Assembly: GCA_031269415.1 (NCBI GenBank)
Contig: JAISZF010000296.1
Coordinates: 1-7,159 of the forward strand
Length of the DNA stretch: 7,159 nucleotides
Direction of reading: 5' to 3'
From: Clostridiales bacterium
Lineage (GTDB): Bacteria; Bacillota; Clostridia; Lachnospirales; WQUN01
Both the position numbers and the translations under genes were made by a program. Position 1 is the first letter of the stretch. Every line of letters starts with the position of its first letter. Below the pieces are notes generated by a model, which made no database searches, had not been told where the DNA came from, and was given only the letters and a program-made list of their open reading frames with translations. Of the stretch, positions 1 to 6,124 are shown in pieces.

Positions 1-850
1 CTCCGGATACCGCGACGATAGAGCCGAAACGGGCGGATGAAACATCAATTCTATTCAGTCCTTCAAACTCGAACAACTTGCTTATACGAAAACGTTTTGC
101 CTTCTCCGGCTCGTGTATATTGATCAGAACGGCTTCGTCGCCTACACGGGCGACGCCGTTCTCAACCTTGCCGATACCTATGCGGCCGACGTAATCATTA
201 TAATCTATTGTTGTAATCAGGATTTGGAAGTCAACGTCCGGATCTCCCTTCGGCGCTGGAATGTACTCCAAAATTGTGTCAAACAGCGGCTTCATGTCCT
301 GCCCGACACCGTCCAGTTCAACGAACGCCACGCCCTTCTTGGCCGAGGCGTACACGAACGGGGCGTCTATCTGATCATTCGAGGCGTCCAGCTCCATAAA
401 GAGTTCAAGTACCTCGTCAACAACATCATGAGGCCGGGCATCAGGACGGTCTATCTTGTTCACACAAACGACGACAGGCAGATTGAGCTCCAACGCGTTC
501 CTTAAAACAAATTTTGTTTGCGGCATTGGCCCCTCAAAGGCATCAACAACCAATACGACACCGTCGACCATTTTAAGAACCCGCTCGACCTCCCCGCCGA
601 AATCCGCGTGGCCCGGGGTATCCACAATATTGATCTTTGTATTCTTATAGAATACCGCCGTATTCTTAGCCAGGATAGTGATGCCGCGTTCCCGTTCCAG
701 ATCATTGGAATCCATAACGCGTTCCTTTACTACCTGATTCTGGCGGAAGGCGCCGCTTTGTTTCAGCAATTCATCAACTAAAGTTGTTTTGCCGTGATCC
801 ACATGAGCGATAATCGCGACATTTCTGATATCCGTTCTCTCGCGCGGCAC
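1..850 (-). CDS. typA: Ribosome-associated GTPase TypA/BipA, N-terminal part (cut by window edge)
   Basis: Translation GTPase of the EF-G/LepA class that binds the ribosome and is needed for growth under stress and at low temperature (family knowledge). The visible 283 residues show all G motifs: AHVDHGKTT (P-loop, residues 15-23), RGITI (55-59), DTPGHADF (77-84), NKID (131-134) and SA at 169-170. From about residue 203 an EF-Tu domain-2-like barrel begins. RGITI and a P-loop so close to the N-terminus fit TypA rather than EF-G. Family members are about 610 residues, so roughly the C-terminal half lies outside the window. The start is GTG at 850: an in-frame TAA lies 21-24 nt upstream, and AGGG sits 5 nt before the GTG. 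An overlapping ATG at 852 is in another frame and does not give the GTPase. The gene has its own leader after the terminator of the cold-shock gene, so it is probably transcribed separately. Confidence 0.96.
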   Translation of the reverse strand, partial: MPRERTDIRNVAIIAHVDHGKTTLVDELLKQSGAFRQNQVVKERVMDSNDLERERGITILAKNTAVFYKNTKINIVDTPGHADFGGEVERVLKMVDGVVLVVDAFEGPMPQTKFVLRNALELNLPVVVCVNKIDRPDARPHDVVDEVLELFMELDASNDQIDAPFVYASAKKGVAFVELDGVGQDMKPLFDTILEYIPAPKGDPDVDFQILITTIDYNDYVGRIGIGKVENGVARVGDEAVLINIHEPEKAKRFRISKLFEFEGLNRIDVSSARFGSIVAVSG

Positions 851-886
851 ATTTACCCTGCTTTCATGCTTTTATTGATAAGTATA

Positions 887-913
887 AGTATAGTATACAC
901 CAAATATTAACAA
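887..913 (-). promoter_or_regulatory. Candidate sigma-A promoter for typA
   Basis: On the minus strand TTGTTA (913-908) is followed after 15 nt by TATACT (892-887). The TATACT hexamer occurs three times in close succession (897-892, 892-887, 886-881), so the exact -10 is ambiguous, and the 15-nt spacer is short. The location between the upstream terminator and the typA GTG fits. Inference only. Confidence 0.4.
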
Positions 914-957
914 AGAAAAAGCCGTCCCCACTGAGAACACAGTTTGGACAGCTTTTT
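911..957 (-). terminator. Intrinsic terminator of the cold-shock gene
   Basis: Read on the minus strand, GCTGTCC (952-946) pairs with GGACGGC (927-921), including one U-G wobble. An inner ACTG/CAGT stem lies in the loop, and TTTTTCTTT follows directly. It lies about 95 nt downstream of the csp stop codon. In the plus direction the wobble becomes a C-A mismatch, so the minus direction is favoured, although A/T runs flank both sides. Confidence 0.8.
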
Positions 958-1046
958 TTATTGCCCCTTTTCAGATGATAGTATTGCTTTGTAGCGTGTA
1001 TAAAGACCCTACTAAATGCTCTTTTATAAAATGCCTTTCGGCAATA

Positions 1047-1247
1047 TTATAAGCGAACTACATTTGCAGCCTGGGGACCTTTCGCGCCTTGCACTACGTC
1101 AAACTGAACTTCCTGGCCTTCTTCCAACGTCTTAAACCCATCGGAATTGATAGCAGAGAAATGAACGAAAACGTCATCCTCGCCCTGGATAGAGATAAAG
1201 CCATAGCCTTTCTCCGCGTTGAACCATTTTACTGTACCTGTCTTCAT
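1047..1247 (-). CDS. csp: Cold-shock domain protein (CspA family)
   Basis: A 66-residue single-domain OB-fold protein that binds single-stranded RNA and DNA and acts as an RNA chaperone in the cytoplasm (family knowledge). It opens MKTGTVKWFNAEKGYGFI. RNP1 is KGYGFI (13-18), RNP2 is VFVHF (26-30), and the C-terminus is GPQAANVVRL; length and motifs are fully typical. The ATG at 1247 is chosen because TAGGAGGA (1260-1253) lies just upstream at ideal spacing. The open frame continues to 1340, but that extension has no homology to the family and overlaps the promoter. The gene is monocistronic: it has its own promoter at 1309-1337 and a terminator at 911-957. Several paralogues per genome are usual, so no specific letter is assigned. 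Confidence 0.97.
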   Translation of the reverse strand: MKTGTVKWFNAEKGYGFISIQGEDDVFVHFSAINSDGFKTLEEGQEVQFDVVQGAKGPQAANVVRL

Positions 1248-1278
1248 GTAAATCCTCCTACATAGATAAAAAAATATT

Positions 1279-1291
1279 GACGTAAAACGTC
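1279..1291. promoter_or_regulatory. Short inverted repeat in the csp 5' leader
   Basis: GACGT-AAA-ACGTC is a perfect 5-bp inverted repeat with a 3-nt centre. It lies inside the predicted csp leader, between the transcription start and the ribosome binding site. It could form a small RNA hairpin or be a DNA-binding site. Its role is unknown. Confidence 0.35.
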
Positions 1292-1308
1292 CCTGACTTA
1301 CGGCATAC

Positions 1309-1337
1309 AGAATAACACAATTTATTATTATTGTCAA
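1309..1337 (-). promoter_or_regulatory. Sigma-A promoter of the cold-shock gene
   Basis: On the minus strand TTGACA (1337-1332), a 17-nt spacer, then TATTCT (1314-1309). The -35 is perfect and the spacing optimal. Predicted transcription start is near 1302, which gives a 5' leader of about 55 nt before the ATG. The promoter begins about 25 nt after the stop codon of the GGDEF gene. Confidence 0.8.
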
Positions 1338-1348
1338 CAAGCATGGAC

Positions 1349-1375
1349 AAAAAAATCATACTCATTTATTGTATG
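1349..1375 (-). terminator. Weak candidate terminator of the ispD-GGDEF transcript
   Basis: On the minus strand CATAC (1375-1371) and GTATG (1361-1357) form a 5-bp stem spanning the GGDEF stop codon, followed by A and seven T (1355-1349). The stem is short and AT-rich, so termination would be inefficient. Position and the T run are the main support. Confidence 0.35.
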
Positions 1376-2894
1376 TTCTGGCATCCTGCCTGAAGCTTAT
1401 TTTCTTTTGTTTTTTATCTTTATACATAACCATATCCGACTCTTCCAACGTCTGATCAATGGAAACACGCATACTATCGCGTACGGCAAAACCCAACGAG
1501 ATATCTATTCTACCGAAAGGCTCTTCAGTATATTCGGACATAAACGAATATACCTTTTCAATAAAATCCCTCGCTCCGGCTTCCGGGCTATTAGGAATGA
1601 GCACCACAAACTCATCTCCGCCCATACGGAACACTCTTCCATTATCGGGCGAAAATTTGCTCAGGGTCTCCGCCGCGGCTATAATCAGCCTATCGCCATA
1701 AGTGTGGCCATAAGTGTCGTTGACGCTCTTGAGTTCGTTTAGATCTCCCGTTATAAAGGTCAGAGGCAAAAATTCCGCCTTGTCAAACCGCTCGCGTTCC
1801 TCCTCAAAGAATCTGCGATTAAAGACACCGGTTAATTGATCGTAATTGACCATCTGATAAAGCTTCGCTATAACGTCCTGTTGAACGGTTATATCTCTCA
1901 GCTCTATAAAAGAGCCGACAGTTATTTCGTTCTTGTCCGTGACGGAGCTTGTCAGCAGCTCATAAGAATGCCGCGTATTCTCTTCAACACTGATAATGGT
2001 TGCGCCGTTTTCGTGTTGAATCGTACCGGAGCGCTCGCGCAGCCAGATGTCGATCAAATCCTTGTACGGCATACCCTCGCAGTTAGGTGATATAAAAGAG
2101 AACTTCTGACGACCAAGCGTGTTCATAAACAAAATATTGCCGTTACTTTCCACGATTATGACGATACTGGAAATCTTGTCAAACACCGCGCCTGTGGTGA
2201 GGAAGGCCAAATCCGACGTTTTATAGTACAGATAGGTGAAAAACAGTATAACACAGAGCGTCACGAGACCCAGTAAGCTGCCTTCGCTGTCATAACCTGA
2301 GCGGAGGCTGGTCAAATTCAGTATGGAGAACAGGGCGATGGCAACGATAAAAATACTGGACTGCCATTTGTAAAGAACCGATGAGATCCTATAGTGACCG
2401 ACAAAAAAAACAATTGATAATAAAAGGCATATATATCCGTAAAAGGCGTCTGCATAAAACCAAACACCTTTAAGTATAGACAAATGTTTGGAAGGATAAA
2501 ACAAAATGATCTCAATCTGGCGAAAAATTATTTTTTGATTGAGAATCGTGAACAAAAGAGTCGCCGATGGTATAATCAGGATTAATATCCAAATCCTCGG
2601 CTTAATACTCATATAAGGGCTCGTAAAGTGTATGGCGAATAGCAGCAGGAATACGCAGGCATACGATTTCGCCGCCAGGGAATACCTATAGAACAGCAAG
2701 GCGGTTTCCGGGTCCGGATGAGCGGTAAACATCAGATACGCTAAAACCCATGTGAAAGCCATTAAATAGAATAAAAACAACGGTATAACCCCGGGCAGGG
2801 TATTAATTCTGCGTATTATCCCAACCGAGGCAATCAGAAACGCCGCCATCAACATCAGTAAAATAAGTATAAACACCGCCGTTGCTATAAGCAT
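1362..2894 (-). CDS. Membrane 7TM-PAS-GGDEF protein, putative diguanylate cyclase
   Basis: Probably makes the second messenger cyclic di-GMP from two GTP in response to a membrane or PAS signal. In a 511-residue numbering from GTG at 2897, residues 1-230 contain about seven hydrophobic helices, like the N-terminal 7TM module of some histidine kinases and cyclases. Residues ~240-345 form a PAS-like sensor (ESNGNILFMN...). Residues ~350-505 are the GGDEF domain: YDQLTGVFNRR, GDLNELK (384-390), NDTYGH (393-398) and an intact RMGGDEF (424-430), so catalysis is expected. The inhibitory I-site RxxD, expected five residues before GGDEF, reads PDNG, so product feedback looks absent. The start is uncertain: a TAG codon lies two codons before GTG 2897. 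GTG 2897 and ATG 2894 both have AGGCGG too close for good spacing, and later ATG codons at 2855 and 2849 would cut the first helix. The start lies within the 3' end of ispD. The ligand is unknown. Confidence 0.9.
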   Translation of the reverse strand: MLIATAVFILILLMLMAAFLIASVGIIRRINTLPGVIPLFLFYLMAFTWVLAYLMFTAHPDPETALLFYRYSLAAKSYACVFLLLFAIHFTSPYMSIKPRIWILILIIPSATLLFTILNQKIIFRQIEIILFYPSKHLSILKGVWFYADAFYGYICLLLSIVFFVGHYRISSVLYKWQSSIFIVAIALFSILNLTSLRSGYDSEGSLLGLVTLCVILFFTYLYYKTSDLAFLTTGAVFDKISSIVIIVESNGNILFMNTLGRQKFSFISPNCEGMPYKDLIDIWLRERSGTIQHENGATIISVEENTRHSYELLTSSVTDKNEITVGSFIELRDITVQQDVIAKLYQMVNYDQLTGVFNRRFFEEERERFDKAEFLPLTFITGDLNELKSVNDTYGHTYGDRLIIAAAETLSKFSPDNGRVFRMGGDEFVVLIPNSPEAGARDFIEKVYSFMSEYTEEPFGRIDISLGFAVRDSMRVSIDQTLEESDMVMYKDKKQKKISFRQDARTYNK

Positions 2895-3564
2895 CACCGC
2901 CTAACGAAAAAAACAAGAGATCCTCTCTGGTCGTAATTTTAATGTTTGCATAACTGCCCATAATTATCCTTGCGGGATGTCCGATACGCTCTGTTAATTC
3001 TAAATCGTCCGTCGCTGTGTATCCGTCGAGCCGTGCTTGTTCATGAGCCTTTCTGATAATCGGATACAGGAAGGCCTGAGGGGTCTGAATCTGCCAAAGC
3101 GTCTCACGCGGCGGAGTGTTGATTACAAATCCGAACTTATCGCATATCTTTATTGTGTCCTTTGTCGGAACCCCGATAGAGCACGCGCCGGTAACCCGTG
3201 CCTCCGCGATTGAGCGTTCGATTGCGCCACAAGTGACAAAGGGGCGGGCCGCGTCGTGAACCAGGATGACGTCCGCGTCGCGAGCTTCGATTAGGGCGTT
3301 ATAAACAGTCTCCTGTCGATTGGCTCCGCCGGGCGCGATTTTAGTTACCCTATCTATATGATACGCTTCAACGGTTTCCTGTGTTAACCTTTCATATCCT
3401 TTCGGCGCTGTGAGGATTATTTCGTTAATTTCCGAGCAAAGGTTAAATTTTAAAAGAGTGTATGCCAGTATCGGCTTTCCCTTAACATTGATAAATTGTT
3501 TGGGCACGCCCGCGCCTATGCGCGCGCCGATTCCGCCCGCCGCGATGATAGCGATAACCTTCAT
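2803..3564 (-). CDS. ispD: 2-C-methyl-D-erythritol 4-phosphate cytidylyltransferase
   Basis: Third step of the MEP isoprenoid pathway: it couples MEP with CTP to give CDP-ME and pyrophosphate, in the cytoplasm. The 253 residues show the nucleotide loop AAGGIGARIGAGVPKQF (8-24, key R15 and K22), HDAARPFV (103-110), VPTKDTIK (132-139), TPQAF (161-165), TDD (185-187) and NIKITTREDL (207-216, key K209). GTG 3570 is in frame, but ATG 3564 is preferred because AGGCGG lies 5 nt before it, while the GTG falls on that site. Usual family length is about 225-235; here some 30 residues follow the normal end, encoded where the next gene begins. This gives a same-strand overlap of about 92 nt with the 7TM-GGDEF gene, so the two are probably cotranscribed and perhaps translationally coupled. 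No clear promoter was found upstream. The assignment to IspD is secure; the role of the tail is unknown. Confidence 0.96.
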   Translation of the reverse strand: MKVIAIIAAGGIGARIGAGVPKQFINVKGKPILAYTLLKFNLCSEINEIILTAPKGYERLTQETVEAYHIDRVTKIAPGGANRQETVYNALIEARDADVILVHDAARPFVTCGAIERSIAEARVTGACSIGVPTKDTIKICDKFGFVINTPPRETLWQIQTPQAFLYPIIRKAHEQARLDGYTATDDLELTERIGHPARIIMGSYANIKITTREDLLFFSLGGDAYSNGGVYTYFTDVDGGVSDCLGWDNTQN

Positions 3565-3633
3565 AGACACCGCCTTTCATTATCATGGCTTTATAACATT
3601 CATCAGCCGCTTTCGCGCAAAATACTTAGCTCA

Positions 3634-3662
3634 TTGACAGTAACGTCTGTGGTACGTATAAT
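3634..3662 (+). promoter_or_regulatory. Consensus sigma-A promoter of the cob operon
   Basis: TTGACA (3634-3639), a 17-nt spacer and TATAAT (3657-3662): both hexamers match the housekeeping consensus exactly. Transcription would start near 3669, giving a leader of about 165 nt before cobT. No other promoter this good was seen in the window. Confidence 0.85.
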
Positions 3663-3670
3663 ATTATCAT

Positions 3671-3699
3671 ACTTCGGTGTCCGAGCGCAGAGTTTTTTT
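3671..3699 (+). promoter_or_regulatory. Possible attenuator-like hairpin at the start of the cob leader
   Basis: TCGG-TGT-CCGA (3674-3684) can pair, and an outer ACT (3671-3673) with AGT (3691-3693) can close it across a 6-nt bulge. Seven T follow at 3693-3699. It lies only a few bases after the predicted transcription start. The arrangement resembles a small terminator, but the stem is weak and the distance unusual, so this is tentative. Confidence 0.25.
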
Positions 3700-3834
3700 A
3701 TGTTCAGAAATACCATATGCAATGGGAAGGATGATAAAACGACTTACGAATATAAGATGATATTGTAACACGGATTCAGAAACGAAAAGAACAAAACGGG
3801 ACTTGTCGATAAAAAGATTCGTGAGGAACGATAT

Positions 3835-4866
3835 ATGAATTTTTCAGAGATTAATAAAAACATTCTCCCGTATGACGAAGCGGCGGTTGACGCCGCGAAA
3901 GCGCGGTGGGATAGTATCGCGAAGCCTGTCGGCAGCTTGGGAGAATTTGAGTCGCATATCATAAAGATCGCGGGAATAAGCGGCAGTGTGGAGATCGGCA
4001 GACGCGCCGCAATCATCCTCGCGGCGGATAACGGCGTTACGGCACGGGGCGTAGCGAGCACGCCACCGGAGATAACCGCGGTAATGGCGGGGTTTATGGC
4101 GCGGAAACGCAGCGCGGCGTGTATCATGGCAAGCTCCTGCGGCGCGGAGATTGTATTGCGCGACATGGGCATGTTACGGCGGGTTGAGGGAGTTGACGGC
4201 CCTCACATCGCGAACGGAACGGCGGACATTACCCAAGGCGCGGCTATGACGGATGAACAGGCGCGTGAAGCCGTCCAATACGGCATTGATCTTGTACGGG
4301 ATCTGAAAGCGTGTGGTTTCCAACTATTGGCGGCCGGTGAGATGGGCATTGGTAACACGACTACAAGCTCGGCCATTGCCTCCGTGCTTTTAGACAGGCC
4401 GCCGCGAGAAGTTACAGGGCGCGGCGTGAAGCTGGACGACGCCGGCCTGAGTCATAAGATTACATGCATTGAACAGGCGATAAGCATAAATAAACCCGAT
4501 GGAGCGGACGCGTTCGATACTCTGAGAAAACTCGGCGGGTTTGATATCGCCGGAATGGCGGGACTCTTTATAGGCGGGGCGCTGTACGGGGTACCGGTTA
4601 TTATAGACGGTTTTATAAGCGGCGTAAGCGCGCTTGTCGCTGCAAGGCTTTGCCCGCGATCCGTTCAGGCCATGCTTGCCAGCCACGTATCAGCGGAGCC
4701 CGGCGCGGAATTGGCGCTTAACGCGTTAGGATTGTGCCCCGTTATTCACGCGGGTATGCGATTAGGCGAAGGCACGGGAGCTGTCGCGATCATTCCCCTG
4801 TTGGATATGGCCGCCGCCGTCTATCACGACCTGATGACGTTCGCGGATATCGGTATGACACCGTGA
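3835..4866 (+). CDS. cobT: Nicotinate-nucleotide--dimethylbenzimidazole phosphoribosyltransferase
   Basis: Transfers phosphoribose from nicotinate mononucleotide to 5,6-dimethylbenzimidazole (or a related base), forming alpha-ribazole 5'-phosphate for the lower ligand of cobalamin; cytoplasmic. At 343 residues it matches the usual ~350. Visible family motifs are KPVGSLGEFE (30-39), AADNGVTARGV (63-73), GEMGIGNTTTSSA (168-180), KLGGFDIAGMAG, and RLGEGTGA near the C-terminus. Its E312 corresponds to the catalytic glutamate described for Salmonella CobT. The residue after AAD is N, where many homologues have H (GDHG). The ATG at 3835 is supported by GAGGAA (3823-3828) six bases upstream. It is the first gene of the operon and overlaps cobU by GTGA. 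Base specificity cannot be read from the sequence. Confidence 0.96.
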   Translation: MNFSEINKNILPYDEAAVDAAKARWDSIAKPVGSLGEFESHIIKIAGISGSVEIGRRAAIILAADNGVTARGVASTPPEITAVMAGFMARKRSAACIMASSCGAEIVLRDMGMLRRVEGVDGPHIANGTADITQGAAMTDEQAREAVQYGIDLVRDLKACGFQLLAAGEMGIGNTTTSSAIASVLLDRPPREVTGRGVKLDDAGLSHKITCIEQAISINKPDGADAFDTLRKLGGFDIAGMAGLFIGGALYGVPVIIDGFISGVSALVAARLCPRSVQAMLASHVSAEPGAELALNALGLCPVIHAGMRLGEGTGAVAIIPLLDMAAAVYHDLMTFADIGMTP

Positions 4867-5375
4867 AGATCATCCTGACAGGCGGCGCGGCAAACGGGAA
4901 GAGTTTCCACGCCGAATATCTCGCGAGCAAATATCCTGAACCACGCTATTACTTGGCGGCAATGCGTCCATACGACGGCGAGGATTTTCAAAGAATCGCC
5001 CGTCACCGCGAATTGAGAAGCGGCAAGGGCTTTGAAACCATAGAACGCTATACGGACATTGGTGGAGTGCGTCTCGATCCAAGCGGCACGGTTCTGATTG
5101 AATGTCTGTGCAATCTTCTGGCGAACGAAATGTTTGACGATACCGGAAAAATAGATCCAAACGCGTGGGAGCGAGTTTTGCGTGGCGTACTGGATCTGTC
5201 AAACCGCTGTGCTCACATTATTGTAGTGACTAATGATGTTGGCAGCGACGGCGTTATCTATGAAGAGGGCGTGGAAAAATACGTGAGCCTCCTTGGCCGG
5301 CTCAACGCGGCAATCACCGCGGAGTTTGACGAGGCTTTTGAAATGGTGGCCGGGATTCCGGTGAGGCTGAAATGA
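4863..5375 (+). CDS. cobU: Adenosylcobinamide kinase / adenosylcobinamide-phosphate guanylyltransferase
   Basis: Phosphorylates adenosylcobinamide and then transfers GMP to give adenosylcobinamide-GDP, the substrate of CobS. The 170 residues start with VKIILTGGAANGKS: a P-loop at 7-14. They continue through YYLAAMRPYDGEDFQRIARH, where H48 is the likely guanylylated histidine (equivalent of Salmonella H46), then R49 and R52. The C-terminus AGIPVRLK is typical. GTG 4863 is the start: it overlaps the cobT stop as GTGA, and this matches the family N-terminus. The open frame runs further upstream inside cobT but that part has no family similarity. The usually conserved NEVGxGIVP segment is altered here to NDVGSDGVIY (124-133), while the short paralogue downstream keeps it. 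Length is slightly under the usual ~180. Confidence 0.93.
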   Translation: MKIILTGGAANGKSFHAEYLASKYPEPRYYLAAMRPYDGEDFQRIARHRELRSGKGFETIERYTDIGGVRLDPSGTVLIECLCNLLANEMFDDTGKIDPNAWERVLRGVLDLSNRCAHIIVVTNDVGSDGVIYEEGVEKYVSLLGRLNAAITAEFDEAFEMVAGIPVRLK

Positions 5376-6124
5376 GAATCATCCGATCTATAATAATGGC
5401 TGTTTCCACATTTACGAAAATCCCGATGCCCCGGCAGGATTGGGATCGGGCGAATATGAAATACACGCTTGCGGCGCTGCCTTTTGTCGGCGTTTTAACG
5501 GGCATATTCATCTACATATGGGCGCTGGCCGCTGACGCGCTGGGATTTGGCGCAATTCTGTTTTCAGCGGGATTAACGCTTATACCGGTAATATTGACGG
5601 GAGGTATTCACCTCGACGGATTTTGCGACACAATGGATGCCATTAACAGCCGCGCCGCGCCAGAACGCAAGCGCGAGATCCTGAAAGACCCTCGCATTGG
5701 CGCGTTCGCCGCGATTTGGCTGGGCGTTTATTTAACGGCGTATTTTGCGCTGTGTTCAGAGTTTACCCCGGATGTAACCGTTGCTTTTAAACTGGGAGCA
5801 ACCGCCGTAATAAGCCGCGCCGCCGCTGGGATCGCCATTGCCGCGCTTCCTAGATCAAGCGAAGGCGGGCTGGCGGATACGCTGCGCGGAGATTCACGCG
5901 AGGCGACTCTTTTTGTCTGTATTCTGTGGCTTATATGGGCGGGCGTATTTGCATGGGGCGCGGCAGTCGCTTCAATAATATGTATTCTATGGGTCCGACG
6001 GATGTCTAAACGTGACTTCGGGGGGATGAGCGGCGATTTAGCAGGGTATCTGATCTCGATCTGCGAATTGTTTGGAATCATGACTGTGATAATAAACGAT
6101 AAGGCGGGTCTGACATGGTTTTGA
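5372..6124 (+). CDS. cobS: Adenosylcobinamide-GDP ribazoletransferase (cobalamin synthase)
   Basis: Integral membrane enzyme that joins adenosylcobinamide-GDP with alpha-ribazole (phosphate) to complete the nucleotide loop. The 250 residues fit the family. TKIPMP (15-20) is near the N-terminus; GGIHLDGFCDTMDA (77-90) carries the acidic, metal-binding DxxxD motif, and KDPRIGAFA (105-113) follows. Several hydrophobic segments (~35-60, 60-80, 110-130, 138-158, 174-197) indicate a polytopic protein. ATG 5372 overlaps the cobU stop as ATGA, with GTGAGG about 5 nt upstream. Its last 10 bases overlap the next gene. It acts directly on the CobU product, which explains the tight coupling. Confidence 0.96.
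   Translation: MRIIRSIIMAVSTFTKIPMPRQDWDRANMKYTLAALPFVGVLTGIFIYIWALAADALGFGAILFSAGLTLIPVILTGGIHLDGFCDTMDAINSRAAPERKREILKDPRIGAFAAIWLGVYLTAYFALCSEFTPDVTVAFKLGATAVISRAAAGIAIAALPRSSEGGLADTLRGDSREATLFVCILWLIWAGVFAWGAAVASIICILWVRRMSKRDFGGMSGDLAGYLISICELFGIMTVIINDKAGLTWF

Noticed and set aside
113..781. Plus-strand and minus-strand small frames across the first 800 bases
   Set aside because: They are shadows of the typA frame, which has complete GTPase motifs on the minus strand from GTG 850.
1248..1340. N-terminal 31-residue extension of the cold-shock protein
   Set aside because: It overlaps the promoter and leader; the ATG at 1247 has a perfect ribosome binding site and matches family length.
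3583..3620. Minus-strand TTGCGC with TATAAA as an ispD promoter
   Set aside because: The spacer is 19 nt and the -35 a poor match; not good enough to list as a feature.
3710..3760. GGGAAGGATGATAAAACG as part of a cobalamin riboswitch core
   Set aside because: Only a loose likeness to the GGGAA core; the flanking conserved blocks and the B12 box are not visible.
3744..4172. Minus-strand frame of 142 codons over the start of cobT
   Set aside because: Antisense to cobT, no ribosome binding site, low-complexity shadow composition.
4734..4862. Extended N-terminus for CobU
   Set aside because: This is out-of-frame cobT sequence; family homology begins at the GTG at 4863.
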